Source of the DNA: Shewanella sp. Choline-02u-19
GTDB lineage: Bacteria; Pseudomonadota; Gammaproteobacteria; Enterobacterales; Shewanellaceae
Direction: 5' to 3'
Length of the DNA stretch: 64,000 nt
Assembly (NCBI RefSeq): GCF_002836205.1
Contig: NZ_PJBE01000010.1
Span: forward strand, 195,480 to 259,479
Part shown: in pieces, positions 1-8,760 of the stretch
How the letters are laid out: every line of letters starts with the position of its first letter
Position numbering within the stretch: the first letter of the stretch is position 1
Notes under the pieces: generated by a model
What the model saw: only the letters and a program-made list of their open reading frames with translations
Told to the model about the DNA's origin: nothing
The model's database searches: none
Translations under genes and position numbers: made by a program

Positions 1-316
1 ACGGTTTGGCGCTTATAGACACGTTTGTATTGGGAACTTGAGTGGCGTATGCCCCCTGATTTCCAAGCTTGAGGTTACTGTTAGCGAGAATACCAGACAG
101 CTCATTTTGACTTAATTCTGTTTTAGATATCAGATTAGATACCAAATGAATTTCTTGCTGTAATTGTTTATTTTTCTGATCTTGTTCGGCACTGATTAAA
201 GTTAGGCTAACGATAAGCATTACCAGCAGCGAAGAGAAAAACAGGATTAAAAAATTCTCCTGTAATTTGATATTTACCAGAAACTTGTCTATCCAACGGA
301 AAGCGACTTCTTTCAT
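1..316 (-). CDS. Methyl-accepting chemotaxis protein, N-terminal part (partial)
   Basis: Reading leftward from an ATG at 316, the frame stays open to the window edge (105 codons). The start reads MKEVAFRWIDKFLVNIKLQE, then a hydrophobic segment (FLILFFSSLLVMLIVSLTLI, about residues 22-41), then a charged Gln/Lys-rich periplasmic stretch. A short cytoplasmic leader, one membrane helix and a sensory loop is the usual N-terminus of a methyl-accepting chemotaxis receptor, and this particular leader resembles Shewanella receptors. AGGA lies about 8 bases upstream of the chosen ATG; an in-frame ATG three codons earlier is possible. The HAMP and signalling domains lie outside the window, so the family call is inference from the N-terminus only. 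Confidence 0.6.
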   Translation of the reverse strand, partial: MKEVAFRWIDKFLVNIKLQENFLILFFSSLLVMLIVSLTLISAEQDQKNKQLQQEIHLVSNLISKTELSQNELSGILANSNLKLGNQGAYATQVPNTNVSISAKP

Positions 317-974
317 TATGATCATCCTAAATTTGGCGTGATAGTTGGCTGGCCATCCTGGCTCAAATTATATTGCTTTAACAGTAAGCAGCACTTTGTC
401 TACTTGTTGCTACAGCTTGAAAATATTTTACTTCAATAGATGCTTTGTTAGAACAAGATTGAGGTAAAAGTGTTAATGAAAATTCGATCTAATATCAGGT
501 TTTTCTTCATTTTTTCTGTCACAGAACAAAAGAAAATGGAGTGTTCATTAGCCATCTTCATGATGGTGAACATATCAACTCTTGCTTTATAAAAGTAAAA
601 TACCGAGCCTCAAATCAACAAAGTATTAACAAATAAATTATTTGAATACAGCTTATTAAAATAATTTGAAGGTATTTATCTGGCCATCTCTTTTATCACT
701 TTCGAAAACACTATGGCTGGGGGGGAATGAGGTCATCGCTGCCCTCAGCGTATGTTCTTTATCGACCAAACTCGCCAAATATTGAGGGAGTGTTCGCTAA
801 TAAAAAAAATAGTTCTAGGTGACTCTTCTGTAAAACGGCTGGGAAAATCTTATGGTTTTGTTTTTGCGGGAGTTGTATCTGAGGATCATGACGGCAAAAA
901 ACGAGAAATGACTACGGGAGATTTATTCCCGTAGTCATCTATAACCGGCTGTGCCAGTTTATCAATTATATTAC
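317..974. other. Intergenic region without a convincing gene
   Basis: About 650 bases between the receptor gene and the exporter gene. It is AT-rich. An imperfect hairpin lies at 542-572 (outer TGTTCA/TGAACA, inner CCATC/GATGG). A 60-codon open frame at 752-934 lacks a ribosome-binding site and overlaps the terminator-like hairpin at 908-938, so I do not call it a gene. Confidence 0.5.
908..938 (-). terminator. Terminator-like hairpin after the LysE-family gene
   Basis: A perfect 12-bp stem (ATGACTACGGGA and its complement) encloses a 7-base loop. Read on the minus strand it starts about 36 bases after the exporter stop codon and is followed by TTCTCGTTTTTT, so it fits an intrinsic terminator with a slightly offset U-run. 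Confidence 0.55.
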
Positions 975-1619
975 TTAGCTCATGGTTTGAACTTGGGAGG
1001 CCAACAACCAGATGGCGAGGGCAAAGAATATAAAGCCCATAAACTTATTCTGATTCGCCCTGAATTTCTCATTTTTCAATAGTGGTTTACCCAGGCTTCC
1101 AACCATAGCGACAAGCAGTAGGTTAAACAGTAATCCCATCACATTGAGCAATAAGCCCAAAGCTAGCATCTGCTCACCTGAACTTGCGCTTAGTTGAGTT
1201 GAAACAAACTGTGGTAGAAACAATACAAAGAAGATCAGTGCCTTTGGGTTTAACAAATTACTCATCACCGCTCGGCGATATAACTGTTTAGCCAGATTAT
1301 GTTGTTGTTCTATCTCTGGTGTTTCAGCTGCAGAACTGCGCATGCAATCCCAACCCATCTTCAGTAGATAGGCGGCACCTAAAATGCGTAATAACTCTAG
1401 TGCCATTGGGTTCATAGCCACTAAAGCTGACACGCCCATAGCTGCAAGAAAAGTCAAAATAAGGCCCGATGTGGCATTACCTAAACTGGCATACACGCCT
1501 ACTTTTTTACCATAGCTCAAGCTTGAGCTGGCGATAAGTAACATGTCAGGCCCAGGAATTAACAGCAGGGCGACTACGGTAGTTAAATAAAGAGGAAGTA
1601 AAGCCAGATCGATCATCAT
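975..1619 (-). CDS. LysE/RhtB-family amino-acid (or homoserine lactone) exporter
   Basis: Inner-membrane exporter of the LysE/RhtB family, which pumps amino acids or homoserine derivatives out of the cell. The N-terminal helix carries the family signature PGPDMLL (residues 22-28), followed by a glycine-rich second helix and several further hydrophobic helices, ending in the typical NPKALIFF segment and two C-terminal helices. With the start at 1619 it is 214 residues, matching the usual 205-215. The frame stays open to another ATG at 1679, which would add 20 residues before the first helix; neither start has a clear ribosome-binding site. It is transcribed alone. The substrate cannot be told from the sequence. 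Confidence 0.85.
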   Translation of the reverse strand: MMIDLALLPLYLTTVVALLLIPGPDMLLIASSSLSYGKKVGVYASLGNATSGLILTFLAAMGVSALVAMNPMALELLRILGAAYLLKMGWDCMRSSAAETPEIEQQHNLAKQLYRRAVMSNLLNPKALIFFVLFLPQFVSTQLSASSGEQMLALGLLLNVMGLLFNLLLVAMVGSLGKPLLKNEKFRANQNKFMGFIFFALAIWLLASQVQTMS

Positions 1620-1915
1620 TAATGCACTATATAAAAGGAAAGAATCAAACAAGGCGCGGATTCTACAGTTATCCAACATGAATGAAAGTCATGTAGTGTT
1701 TAAATGAGAGCTACAGTTGGCAGGCTTTGTTTACGCGAGTACAAGCCGCTTTAGGCCTGGCGCGACTCAGGTTGATATTTTTAATAGGTTAGAGGCTGTA
1801 TTTATTCCTTTTTGCATAATTTGAGTTAGTTAACCATTTGCGAATTACCTTTTTAAAATGGATAGTATTCAATATAATAGTGTTCCACTTATTGTTTAAT
1901 AAAATGAACTATTCA

Positions 1916-2425
1916 ATGCGGAAAAATGGTTTTACTCTTATAGAGTTAGTTGTGACTATTATTATTTTAGGCATACTTTCTGTGATCGCAGTCCCTCGTT
2001 TTATTGAACTACAATCAGATGCTCGAATTTCATCTTTAAAAGGCTTAAAAGCCGAGATGAATGGCGCTATGAGTGTGCTATATGCCAAGTCAGTTTTACA
2101 AGGCTTAGAGAGCAAGCCTAAACCCGCTCCAGGTGAAGATAACGTTATCATTATCGATGGTGAAGACATTGATTTAGTTTACGGTTATCCCGCTGCTGAT
2201 GCCGCTAATAGCTGGAGTAAACTGATCATGGCCAAGTTTGAAGATTCGGTGTTTAACTCCGAACGACCAGCTGATTGGTATTTTAATAATAATCCAGCCA
2301 AGCCATTTATCCGTTTTATGCCACAAACTAAGAAATTCAGTGGTGATAATTGCTACCTCAAGTATACCGAGGCACAAAGCCCTACCACACCACCAGTATT
2401 TGAGATTGTCGATTCAGGTTGTTAA
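1916..2425 (+). CDS. Type IV pilin-like (prepilin) protein
   Basis: Secreted pilin or pseudopilin-type subunit. The short leader MRKNG is followed by FTLIELVVTIIILGILSVIA: a prepilin peptidase site (G^F), the conserved Glu at position +5 and the hydrophobic alpha-1 helix. The rest (about 150 residues) is a small soluble domain with two cysteines near the C-terminus (NCYLKY and the final DSGC) that would form the usual pilin disulfide loop. It resembles MSHA-type minor pilins. The start at 1916 gives the short leader; an in-frame ATG at 1904 and a TTG at 1838 are less likely. It stands alone, away from any pilus assembly genes visible here, so it is either an orphan subunit or dependent on a distant assembly locus. 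Confidence 0.8.
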   Translation: MRKNGFTLIELVVTIIILGILSVIAVPRFIELQSDARISSLKGLKAEMNGAMSVLYAKSVLQGLESKPKPAPGEDNVIIIDGEDIDLVYGYPAADAANSWSKLIMAKFEDSVFNSERPADWYFNNNPAKPFIRFMPQTKKFSGDNCYLKYTEAQSPTTPPVFEIVDSGC

Positions 2426-2741
2426 TACGACTCACGTTAATTAGCCACTAATGTTGCAGCATCTTTCCAAAGGGAACTGGGCATAGGGTCATGCCGTTCC
2501 CAAGTTATATTCATAGCTTGCGCACCGTTGGTTCCGATTTAGTTAATCTAATTTAAGTTTATAAATCCCATGGTATTTCCATTCTCGTCTCTATTGGACT
2601 CTCGCAGCCACTGCATGAGTTGTTTAACCATTTTTTATGCTCAATATTGGCCTATCCGTTGCTATAACCATTTTACTTGGGGCTTTAGGGTCCTCTTTTG
2701 CTACTCTATGAGACAACATCACCTTTTACCTTGAATGTAAT
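2426..2741. other. Intergenic region, nothing recognised
   Basis: Between the pilin-like gene and the SEC-C gene. I see no RNA gene, strong hairpin or repeat in it. Confidence 0.4.
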
Positions 2742-3671
2742 ATGAAATTAGCTGAGATAATGACCACTCTAAGTCGTGGCGACTTAACAACACTCCCTAT
2801 TGATGCTTTGCAGGCGGCAAGGCTGCAGTGGCCTGAGCTACTGCCGGTTATCGATGAATTGATGCAGAGGTTTATCGTTAAAGAGGAGTTGACCGATCCT
2901 GAGTCGAACCTTCTTTTCTTCGGGTTATGCCTTATTGTCGATCGTAAGCAATATAGTTGTTTTGATTCGCTGATCAATCTCACTAACAAGGACGACTGTA
3001 ATAGTCCGTTAGAAGTGCTACTCGGTGACTTTATCGCTTCAGATCTTTCCACTGCTTACTACATTTTGGCCGAGGGTAAGCCTGAGCAACTTTGTTTATT
3101 AGTTAACTCTGATCAAGCGGGCGAAATCGTTAAGATGTCAGCCTTAAGTGCGCTCTTTTCTCAGCTGCATACCGACCAAATTGATAGAGAGACACTTAAT
3201 CAAAGTGTTCCTGGCTTTATCGAAAATCTGCTCAAAAGTAATCACTCAATAGCACTTTTTGAATTGATTAATCTGTTAATTTCTAATGAGTTTAATCAAT
3301 ACCATAGCCAGTTTGTTGGTTATGTTAAAAGCAAAGTGATAGACGAAGGCCCTGCAGAGAATCAGTGCATCATCGATTGGGATAATCAGTCTATCGGTTA
3401 TTCAGAGTGGGAAAGTGGTCTAATTAGCGGGGATTATGATGTTATCGACTCCCTAAGCCAGTGGGCGGGTTTCAACTCAGAATCTGATATGAATGATGAT
3501 GACCTAATGGCAGTTTTTGACGACCTGATGAATACGCCAAAGGAACTTGACGATAGCTATTTTGAAAACCTTGATGCTAAGCAGCCTTTTGTTGCTGATA
3601 TTCAAGCCGGTCGCAATGATCCCTGTCCCTGTGGCAGTGGCAAGAAATACAAGAAGTGTTGTTTGAATTAG
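2742..3671 (+). CDS. DUF1186-like protein with C-terminal SEC-C zinc motif
   Basis: A 309-residue soluble protein. The last 18 residues ([16 protein letters not shown] plus two) are a textbook SEC-C motif, the small zinc-binding module also found at the C-terminus of SecA and in many proteins of unknown role. The body is mainly helical and acidic; the N-terminal part (about 1-230) has the look of the DUF1186 family, an assignment made from memory. A flexible acidic stretch ([15 protein letters not shown]) links it to the zinc motif. No signal peptide is present. It is monocistronic. The biological role is not known to me. Confidence 0.75.
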   Translation: MKLAEIMTTLSRGDLTTLPIDALQAARLQWPELLPVIDELMQRFIVKEELTDPESNLLFFGLCLIVDRKQYSCFDSLINLTNKDDCNSPLEVLLGDFIASDLSTAYYILAEGKPEQLCLLVNSDQAGEIVKMSALSALFSQLHTDQIDRETLNQSVPGFIENLLKSNHSIALFELINLLISNEFNQYHSQFVGYVKSKVIDEGPAENQCIIDWDNQSIGYSEWESGLISGDYDVIDSLSQWAGFNSESDMNDDDLMAVFDDLMNTPKELDDSYFENLDAKQPFVADIQAGRNDPCPCGSGKKYKKCCLN

Positions 3672-4066
3672 ACCGCTGCTAAAAAAAGAGTTAGGTGTTG
3701 GTTTAATTTATCGGGCAAGCGTTTGATAGGCTATGGAGAACCATGGCCTCATTGGTATTAATGACTTGCAGCAGTTGCTGTATATGGATATACGAATATC
3801 GTGATCACATGGATGTGAAAGAACGACCTAATGTGCAGACAGTACAGCGAGACGCTGCAAGTACTTCTGACCTACATGGATAGTAGGAAATGCCTAATAA
3901 TGTCGGGAACATTATTGGCCTTGTTTTGGAAGCTCGCAGCCGTATCTACACTTATTATCTAAAAGCTGAATACTTCTATGATTAGTTAGCTTAGTTATAG
4001 ACAGCTCATAGAGTTGCTATATTTTTGTAGATATAGGGAGTTAACCTTCTAGGGTCAGAATTTTTG
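3672..4066. other. Gap between the SEC-C gene and the methyltransferase gene
   Basis: No gene found. It contains the interspersed repeat copy at about 3840-3952 described separately. The rest is unremarkable AT-rich sequence at the left edge of the restriction-modification island. Confidence 0.5.
3840..3952 (-). repeat. Interspersed repeat copy R1 (inverted relative to R2 and R3)
   Basis: Read on the minus strand this segment begins AGTGTAGATACGGCTGCGAG (3952 leftward), continues through GGCATTTCC and TGTAGGTCAGAAGTACTTGC and ends GCAGCGTCTCG (complement of 3848-3858). The same ordered blocks occur at 8495-8760 on the plus strand, where the first 24 bases match in 23 positions. It contains a hairpin at 3892-3919 (AATAATGT/ACATTATT). 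There is no coding potential. I believe such blocks are common in Shewanella intergenic regions, but that is recollection only. Confidence 0.6.
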
Positions 4067-5653
4067 TTATCCCTTTAAAATATCTTTTATTACGTGACCT
4101 AATGCTAAACCTAACAGTGGAGGGACAGCATTACCAACTTGGGTATACTGTGGTACTTCAAACTTCCTCATTTGACCGCCTGTAGTAACCTTGGATCGGA
4201 ATACGAAATTATCAGGGAAAGATTGAATTCTAGCCATTTCTCTTACAGTTAATACTCTCAACTCATCTTCATCATAATGACAAGCGTCATCAGGTATAGA
4301 TAATGCTGCAGGCGCTGGAGAGTTTGGTGCGAGCGCTTTTTGTGTTTGTTTTTTTGTAGGATGTGATAATAAGTAAGTTATAAACGATTCTTTTGTCAGA
4401 AATAATTCTAACTTTCCATTTTCCTGAAGATAGCTGAACTCTTTTACTATTGCCCAAATACTATCATCTAGTTGAGTCTCACTTCCCTTTAAAATAGCAA
4501 AAATAGCTTTAATTACGGAACGATTATCTATCTGCTGTAGTACTTGATACAGACGGAACCTACGTTTAACTATTTCACTATTGTTTCTTTGTTCGTGATT
4601 AGGAATTCCACCTTCTCTTTTCTTGAGAGAGCTTGAGAATGTTTTATTTAGACTTTTAACGAACTTTGACGGTGCTTTTGGCTTATTTTGTTTTAAATCA
4701 TCCAGCGCTTCACGAACAGAAACCTCTTTTTTACTGACTAAATGGTGTAAAAAAGAATTTTTATAAAGAATTAAGTCTGTTGATTTTGTTGCGTCAAAAT
4801 ATGGTAATGAACCAAATTCTACGTTTTCAATATCCATCTGAACGGCTTTAAAAAAGCTTTCAGAAGACTTGAACAACTCTGATTCAGCACTATCACTTTT
4901 GAAATTGATTGCTAATAGGTCATAAATATCTTCTCGTATAGCTATCATTATGAAACGAGGGCGATTTTGGGCTACACCAGCTAATCGCGCGTTGATATGA
5001 AGACATAATGGGATATATCCTTTTGTGGCAAACACTTTTGCGACTTCAAACCAAGCATGAAAGGAATTACCATCATCATCTTTGAAAGCTCGTAGTATCC
5101 CAGTCACATTTTCTAAAACGGCAATTTTTGGTTTCACATGAGAGACAAATTTTGCAAACTCCCATGGTAATGAGTTTTTATCACAATCCCTTTTACGCAA
5201 ACCCGCCATACTAAAACTTTGACAAGGTGGTCCGCCAGAAACAAGGTCTAAACCGCCATCTCCGAAACCATCTTGTAACTTTTGGACAAGCTCTGGGTTT
5301 TTTTCTAGTAATATATTTAGTTCAACAATACTTCCAATTACAAGCTTCCCTTGTAATTCATTTAAATCTTTAGGGATGTCACTAAACCCTTCGCCAGAGG
5401 AGAAAGAAGGCGAATTAAATGGGTTTTCTCTTAACCTAGGTTTTAAGTCGCTGAATTGACTATTTAGCCAATATGATTGGTTTGGTTTCCCACCATTGTT
5501 TGCGATTTCTTCTAGGTTTTCATTTAAGAAGTTATAAGCAAATGTCTCTGCAGCCATAGGTGATAATTCATTGGCCATGACTAGCTTGAAGTCGGCCTTA
5601 TCTAAGCCTAATGATAAGCCACCGCAGCCCGCGAATAATTCGATATGGTTCAA
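4067..5653 (-). CDS. DNA (cytosine-5) methyltransferase of a type II restriction-modification system
   Basis: Transfers a methyl group from S-adenosylmethionine to C5 of cytosine and protects host DNA from the neighbouring endonuclease. All core motifs are visible in order: motif I ELFAGCGGLSLGLD (residues 5-18), motif IV GGPPCQSFSMAG with catalytic Cys144, motif VI ENV (181-183), motif VIII QNRPRF (229-234), a long variable target-recognition region (about 240-450), motif IX VREMARIQSFP and motif X GNAVPP (507-512). At 528 residues it is longer than HhaI-type enzymes. The start is TTG at 5653, preceded by TAGGTG; no ATG precedes motif I. It is divergent from the endonuclease gene and AT-rich compared with the core genes, suggesting horizontal transfer. 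Confidence 0.93.
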   Translation of the reverse strand: MNHIELFAGCGGLSLGLDKADFKLVMANELSPMAAETFAYNFLNENLEEIANNGGKPNQSYWLNSQFSDLKPRLRENPFNSPSFSSGEGFSDIPKDLNELQGKLVIGSIVELNILLEKNPELVQKLQDGFGDGGLDLVSGGPPCQSFSMAGLRKRDCDKNSLPWEFAKFVSHVKPKIAVLENVTGILRAFKDDDGNSFHAWFEVAKVFATKGYIPLCLHINARLAGVAQNRPRFIMIAIREDIYDLLAINFKSDSAESELFKSSESFFKAVQMDIENVEFGSLPYFDATKSTDLILYKNSFLHHLVSKKEVSVREALDDLKQNKPKAPSKFVKSLNKTFSSSLKKREGGIPNHEQRNNSEIVKRRFRLYQVLQQIDNRSVIKAIFAILKGSETQLDDSIWAIVKEFSYLQENGKLELFLTKESFITYLLSHPTKKQTQKALAPNSPAPAALSIPDDACHYDEDELRVLTVREMARIQSFPDNFVFRSKVTTGGQMRKFEVPQYTQVGNAVPPLLGLALGHVIKDILKG

Positions 5654-5935
5654 TATACACCTACAAGAAGAAATTTTGACTTTGGAGATTCTAATCGAAA
5701 ATGGTTATAAAGTCCAGGCATTCAGATCTAGTTTTTATAATCTAATCTTGACAGTTAAAATACTTAAATATACATTATAAACAAGGCTTTGGAGAGAAGC
5801 CAACAACCCAATAAAGTAAAGACCCTATGCGTCCTCTCTGTAAAAACTAGTTTCGTTAGCACTAATTAGCTTATTTTTGGGTAGTAAGTCTGGTGTATAA
5901 CTCATTGAAACTTAAGTTTTTACAGAGGTGTATGC
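5654..5935. promoter_or_regulatory. Divergent promoter region of the restriction-modification pair with a 13-bp inverted repeat
   Basis: This 282-base gap separates the methyltransferase (TTG start, leftward) from the endonuclease (GTG start, rightward). CTCTGTAAAAACT at 5836-5848 is the exact reverse complement of AGTTTTTACAGAG at 5915-5927. A shorter related block, CTAGTTTTTA, lies at 5728-5737 and is the reverse complement of 5841-5850. The right arm overlaps the AGAGGTG ribosome-binding site of the endonuclease. No separate controller (C) protein gene is present. A regulatory role is inference. Confidence 0.5.
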
Positions 5936-7411
5936 GTGACTTCAGAACAAAACCATTCTAAAAATCCCTTCATAAATATTGAGCGGTTAAAGCAAAAAGC
6001 AAAAAAGCTCAAAAAATCACACAATTTAACTCAAGCTGAAGCTTTGTTACTTGTTGCACAACAAGCAAACTTAGGGAATTGGAAAGCTGTTCTTAAAGCT
6101 TTTGATCAACAACAAATCTTATTTAGACAACCTCCATTTTCATCAGAAAAACTTGAGGTTGAAGAACTAAATCAAATAGATATTGGAAGTGAGAGTTACT
6201 TAACTGATGGTAAAAAGCTTTTAGTCAGTAAAAATAAATCGTTATTAACAAAGTTAGGAATTGAATTTTCTATTTTTGAACCAACTACTACAGGCTTAAA
6301 AAAATCAATACTCGATGCTACTCAACCAGTTAGAACACACTTTGAACTCACAAATTTTCATGATTATGAAAATCAAGGACAAGGGCAAGAATCTAAAGTA
6401 AAGAAAAGTGCATTTTTCATCTCAGATAAAGAGTGTAATGAATCAAAAGTTAGTCTTTACAGGCCCGAAACTAAGAAAGGTGATCCTAGAATGTGGTTCA
6501 CCAAGTTGGGTGATTTCGCTGATTCTGGAGATCAAATAGCCATTGTTGTCAGTGACGATTCCGCATATTTAATAAATTTGAGTACCAAGTCCTTAGAGTT
6601 AGAGGCAAGTAAACCAAATTTGATTCAAGAGATTAGTCCTAGTTATGGTAATAAAACTACGGATTTACAAAGTTTTATAAATAAGCACTTAGCTGCTAGC
6701 AATAGTATATCTTATGAGCTTTTAGCTAAATTAAAGGTGCTAGCTAAAAAGCCGCTTCGAGCCATTATGGAAGGTAATACTGCAATAGGTATGTCTATAG
6801 AGGCAGCTTTAGATATTGAGGCTAACTCTAGTAAATTACCCGACTACAAAGGGATTGAATTAAAATCTGGCCGCGGTAACAAGACTAGAACGACCTTATT
6901 TGCACAAGTTGCTGATTGGGGGCTTAGTACTTGTAAAAGCAGTGCAGCCATTTTGGACCAATATGGGTATGCACGAGAAAACGATTTTAGGCTTTACTGT
7001 ACGCTCAGCACCAATAGGGCTAACAGCCAAGGGTTGAAATTTGAGTTTAACCGTGAAAAAGATGAATTGAATGAGATTCATAGTAGTGGGGCTCATGTAG
7101 CAACTTGGCCTGGTAATCTATTGCGTCAGAGATTAAAAGAAAAGCATGCTGAAACCTTCTGGATAGAGGCAAAAAGTGAATTTATTGAGGGTGTTGAGCA
7201 TTTTAACCTATTATCAGTTGTACACACAAAGTCGCCTTTATTAGGTCAACTTATGCCTCTGGTTGAAAGTGGAGTAATAACAATGGATCATTTGATTAAG
7301 CGTACAGGAGGTGCAAAGCCCAAAGTTGCAGAGAAAGGGCCATTATTTAAGATAAATAAGCGAGATTTGAACCTATTATTTCCTGAACCAGTAAAATATT
7401 TCCTTACGTAA
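5936..7411 (+). CDS. MvaI/BcnI-like type II restriction endonuclease with extra N-terminal domain
   Basis: Predicted DNA-cleaving partner of the divergent methyltransferase. Residues about 276-420 look like the MvaI/BcnI PD-(D/E)xK family: NTAIGMSIEAAL (281-292), then LPDYKGIELKSGRG (301-314) with Asp303, Glu308 and Lys310 as the likely catalytic set. Residues about 14-59 form a separate helical segment (Lys-rich KQKAKKLKKSH, then LTQAEALLLVAQQA and LGNWKAVLKAF), resembling a small N-terminal domain seen on unrelated accessory proteins. A middle region (70-260) carries RPETKKGDPRMWF. At 491 residues it is about twice the size of MvaI or BcnI. It starts at GTG 5936 with AGAGGTG five bases upstream; the nearby ATG at 5932 is out of frame. 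Specificity cannot be read from the sequence; MvaI and BcnI cut CC(W/S)GG. Confidence 0.8.
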   Translation: MTSEQNHSKNPFINIERLKQKAKKLKKSHNLTQAEALLLVAQQANLGNWKAVLKAFDQQQILFRQPPFSSEKLEVEELNQIDIGSESYLTDGKKLLVSKNKSLLTKLGIEFSIFEPTTTGLKKSILDATQPVRTHFELTNFHDYENQGQGQESKVKKSAFFISDKECNESKVSLYRPETKKGDPRMWFTKLGDFADSGDQIAIVVSDDSAYLINLSTKSLELEASKPNLIQEISPSYGNKTTDLQSFINKHLAASNSISYELLAKLKVLAKKPLRAIMEGNTAIGMSIEAALDIEANSSKLPDYKGIELKSGRGNKTRTTLFAQVADWGLSTCKSSAAILDQYGYARENDFRLYCTLSTNRANSQGLKFEFNREKDELNEIHSSGAHVATWPGNLLRQRLKEKHAETFWIEAKSEFIEGVEHFNLLSVVHTKSPLLGQLMPLVESGVITMDHLIKRTGGAKPKVAEKGPLFKINKRDLNLLFPEPVKYFLT

Positions 7412-7546
7412 CTGATGAAAATTAGGTATTTCTAACTTTGTTGGAACAAGTGAATATTAAAGCTACTTAAATAATATTAATTATATAAAAATCAATTGGT
7501 TTATGAACTATAATTAGGTAATGAAAACCTGCCTAGGTATTTAGAT

Positions 7547-7927
7547 ATGCTTCAATACAAACAGGAGTTTGGTGAAAATTTTGAACTGGGGTTTGAACTT
7601 AGTGATTATCCATTTCTTATCGATAAGAGCTGGCACAATGATGCGTGCCCAAGCTTTATGTTTAAGGCAAAGATAGACTCTGATAGCTCAGGTTTAGAGG
7701 ACAGCAGCCAATACCTAGTCCTCTGGGGCGATTATCCAAATAAAGAGGAGCGAGAGAACACGACTACGAGTCGCTATTCTATCGTTACCGCCACTAATCT
7801 CAGCTCTGCACACGAACCTGAAATCTACCATGATGAGCATAGCTTTACCCTGTTCGAAACCGAAGAGAGCGAAGCGCTGACCCAATACCTGTCCGGTTTA
7901 CACATTGAACCTTTCTATCCTGCTTAG
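7547..7927 (+). CDS. Hypothetical protein, 126 residues, with a decayed tandem copy downstream
   Basis: I do not recognise a domain. The protein is small, acidic and soluble, with no signal peptide or membrane segment, rich in aromatic residues, and ends with the motif IEPFYPA. It starts at ATG 7547 without a strong ribosome-binding site (TAGG about ten bases upstream). Its 3' half and about 30 bases beyond the stop reappear at 8101-8345 with about 80-90% identity by eye over the best parts, so this locus underwent tandem duplication and the second copy decayed. It sits on the right of the restriction-modification pair; no link to restriction can be shown. Confidence 0.6.
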   Translation: MLQYKQEFGENFELGFELSDYPFLIDKSWHNDACPSFMFKAKIDSDSSGLEDSSQYLVLWGDYPNKEERENTTTSRYSIVTATNLSSAHEPEIYHDEHSFTLFETEESEALTQYLSGLHIEPFYPA

Positions 7928-7985
7928 AACATCTAAGTCATTAAATCGAACAGATAGCTCCTTTACTTTACCAACAGGTGTAGAT

Positions 7986-8010
7986 GCAGCGTCTCGTAGA
8001 AGTATCTGCA
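7986..8010 (+). repeat. Interspersed repeat fragment R2
   Basis: The 25-base block starting GCAGCGTCTCGTAGAAGTAT recurs with one mismatch at 8735-8759 and in shorter, inverted form at 3848-3858. It is a truncated member of the same repeat family. Confidence 0.6.
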
Positions 8011-8100
8011 CATTTTGCGAACCGCAGGTTATAAAGCCAAATGAATCCAAAACTTAACTTCAAAGTTACTTGGTAAACTTGGTAATCGATAAGTTGATAA

Positions 8101-8321
8101 GTCCTCTGGGTCGATTATCCAAATAAAGAGGAGCGAGAGAACACGACTACGAGTCGCTACTCTATCGTTACCGCCACTAATCTTGGCTCACTGCATTAAC
8201 CTGAAACTTCTCTAAACATTGGCATGATGAGCATAGTTTCACCCTGTTCGAAACCGAAGAGCCAGAATCGCTGGCTCTATATCTATCCAATTTATCAATC
8301 GAACCTTTTTATCCTGTTTAG
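8101..8321 (+). pseudogene. Decayed duplicate of the 3' half of the 7547-7927 gene
   Basis: From 8101 the translation reads VLWVDYPNKEERENTTTSRY and on to NLGSLH, matching residues 58 onward of the upstream protein, then hits an in-frame TAA. Homology resumes in another frame as HDEHSFTLFETEEPESLALY and ends SIEPFYPV at the stop 8319-8321. No start codon or N-terminal half is present. The segment is a direct duplication about 383 bases downstream of its parent, broken by a stop codon and a frameshift, and not expected to make protein. Confidence 0.8.
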
Positions 8322-8494
8322 AAATATCTAAGTCATTCAATCGAAGTGATAATTGAGCATGAGGCAAATAACAGGTTTAATCGCCTCATTTGTTGAGGCA
8401 AATAGCCTATTTAATTGACTCATCACTGAAAACATCTGAATCGGTCATCATAAATAAATGCTAAATCGAAGTGATACTCTGCTTATAAGCAGCC

Positions 8495-8760
8495 AGTGTA
8501 GATACAGCTGCGAGCTTCGATGACAGGGTGAGGTATCACGAAGTGATAGTCTTCGAACGAGAGGCAAGGATGCCGAACTGGCTTTTAAACATGGAGGTTG
8601 TTTGAAATCGCTGAGCCCACAGGGCCCATTTTGTTCCTTACAAAATTTGGCATTTCCTCCACTGACCCATAGGGATATGGGAAATGTCTTTAAAGCGTCT
8701 GGAACGCTTAAGACCCTGTAGGTCAGATGTGCTTGCGGCGTCTCGTAGAAGTATCTGCAT
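8495..8760 (+). repeat. Interspersed repeat copy R3 (long form)
   Basis: It begins AGTGTAGATACAGCTGCGAG and ends in the block GCGGCGTCTCGTAGAAGTAT at 8735. The same start, middle (GGCATTTCCT) and end blocks occur in the same order in R1 at 3840-3952 on the other strand, with extra internal sequence here. No open frame of note is present. Confidence 0.55.

Noticed and set aside
752..934. 60-codon open frame before the LysE-family gene
   Set aside because: No ribosome-binding site, no recognisable protein pattern, and its end lies in a perfect terminator-like hairpin of the opposite gene.
5571..5780. Small plus-strand frame that might be a controller (C) protein of the restriction system
   Set aside because: It mostly overlaps the methyltransferase start in antisense, and lacks a helix-turn-helix pattern.
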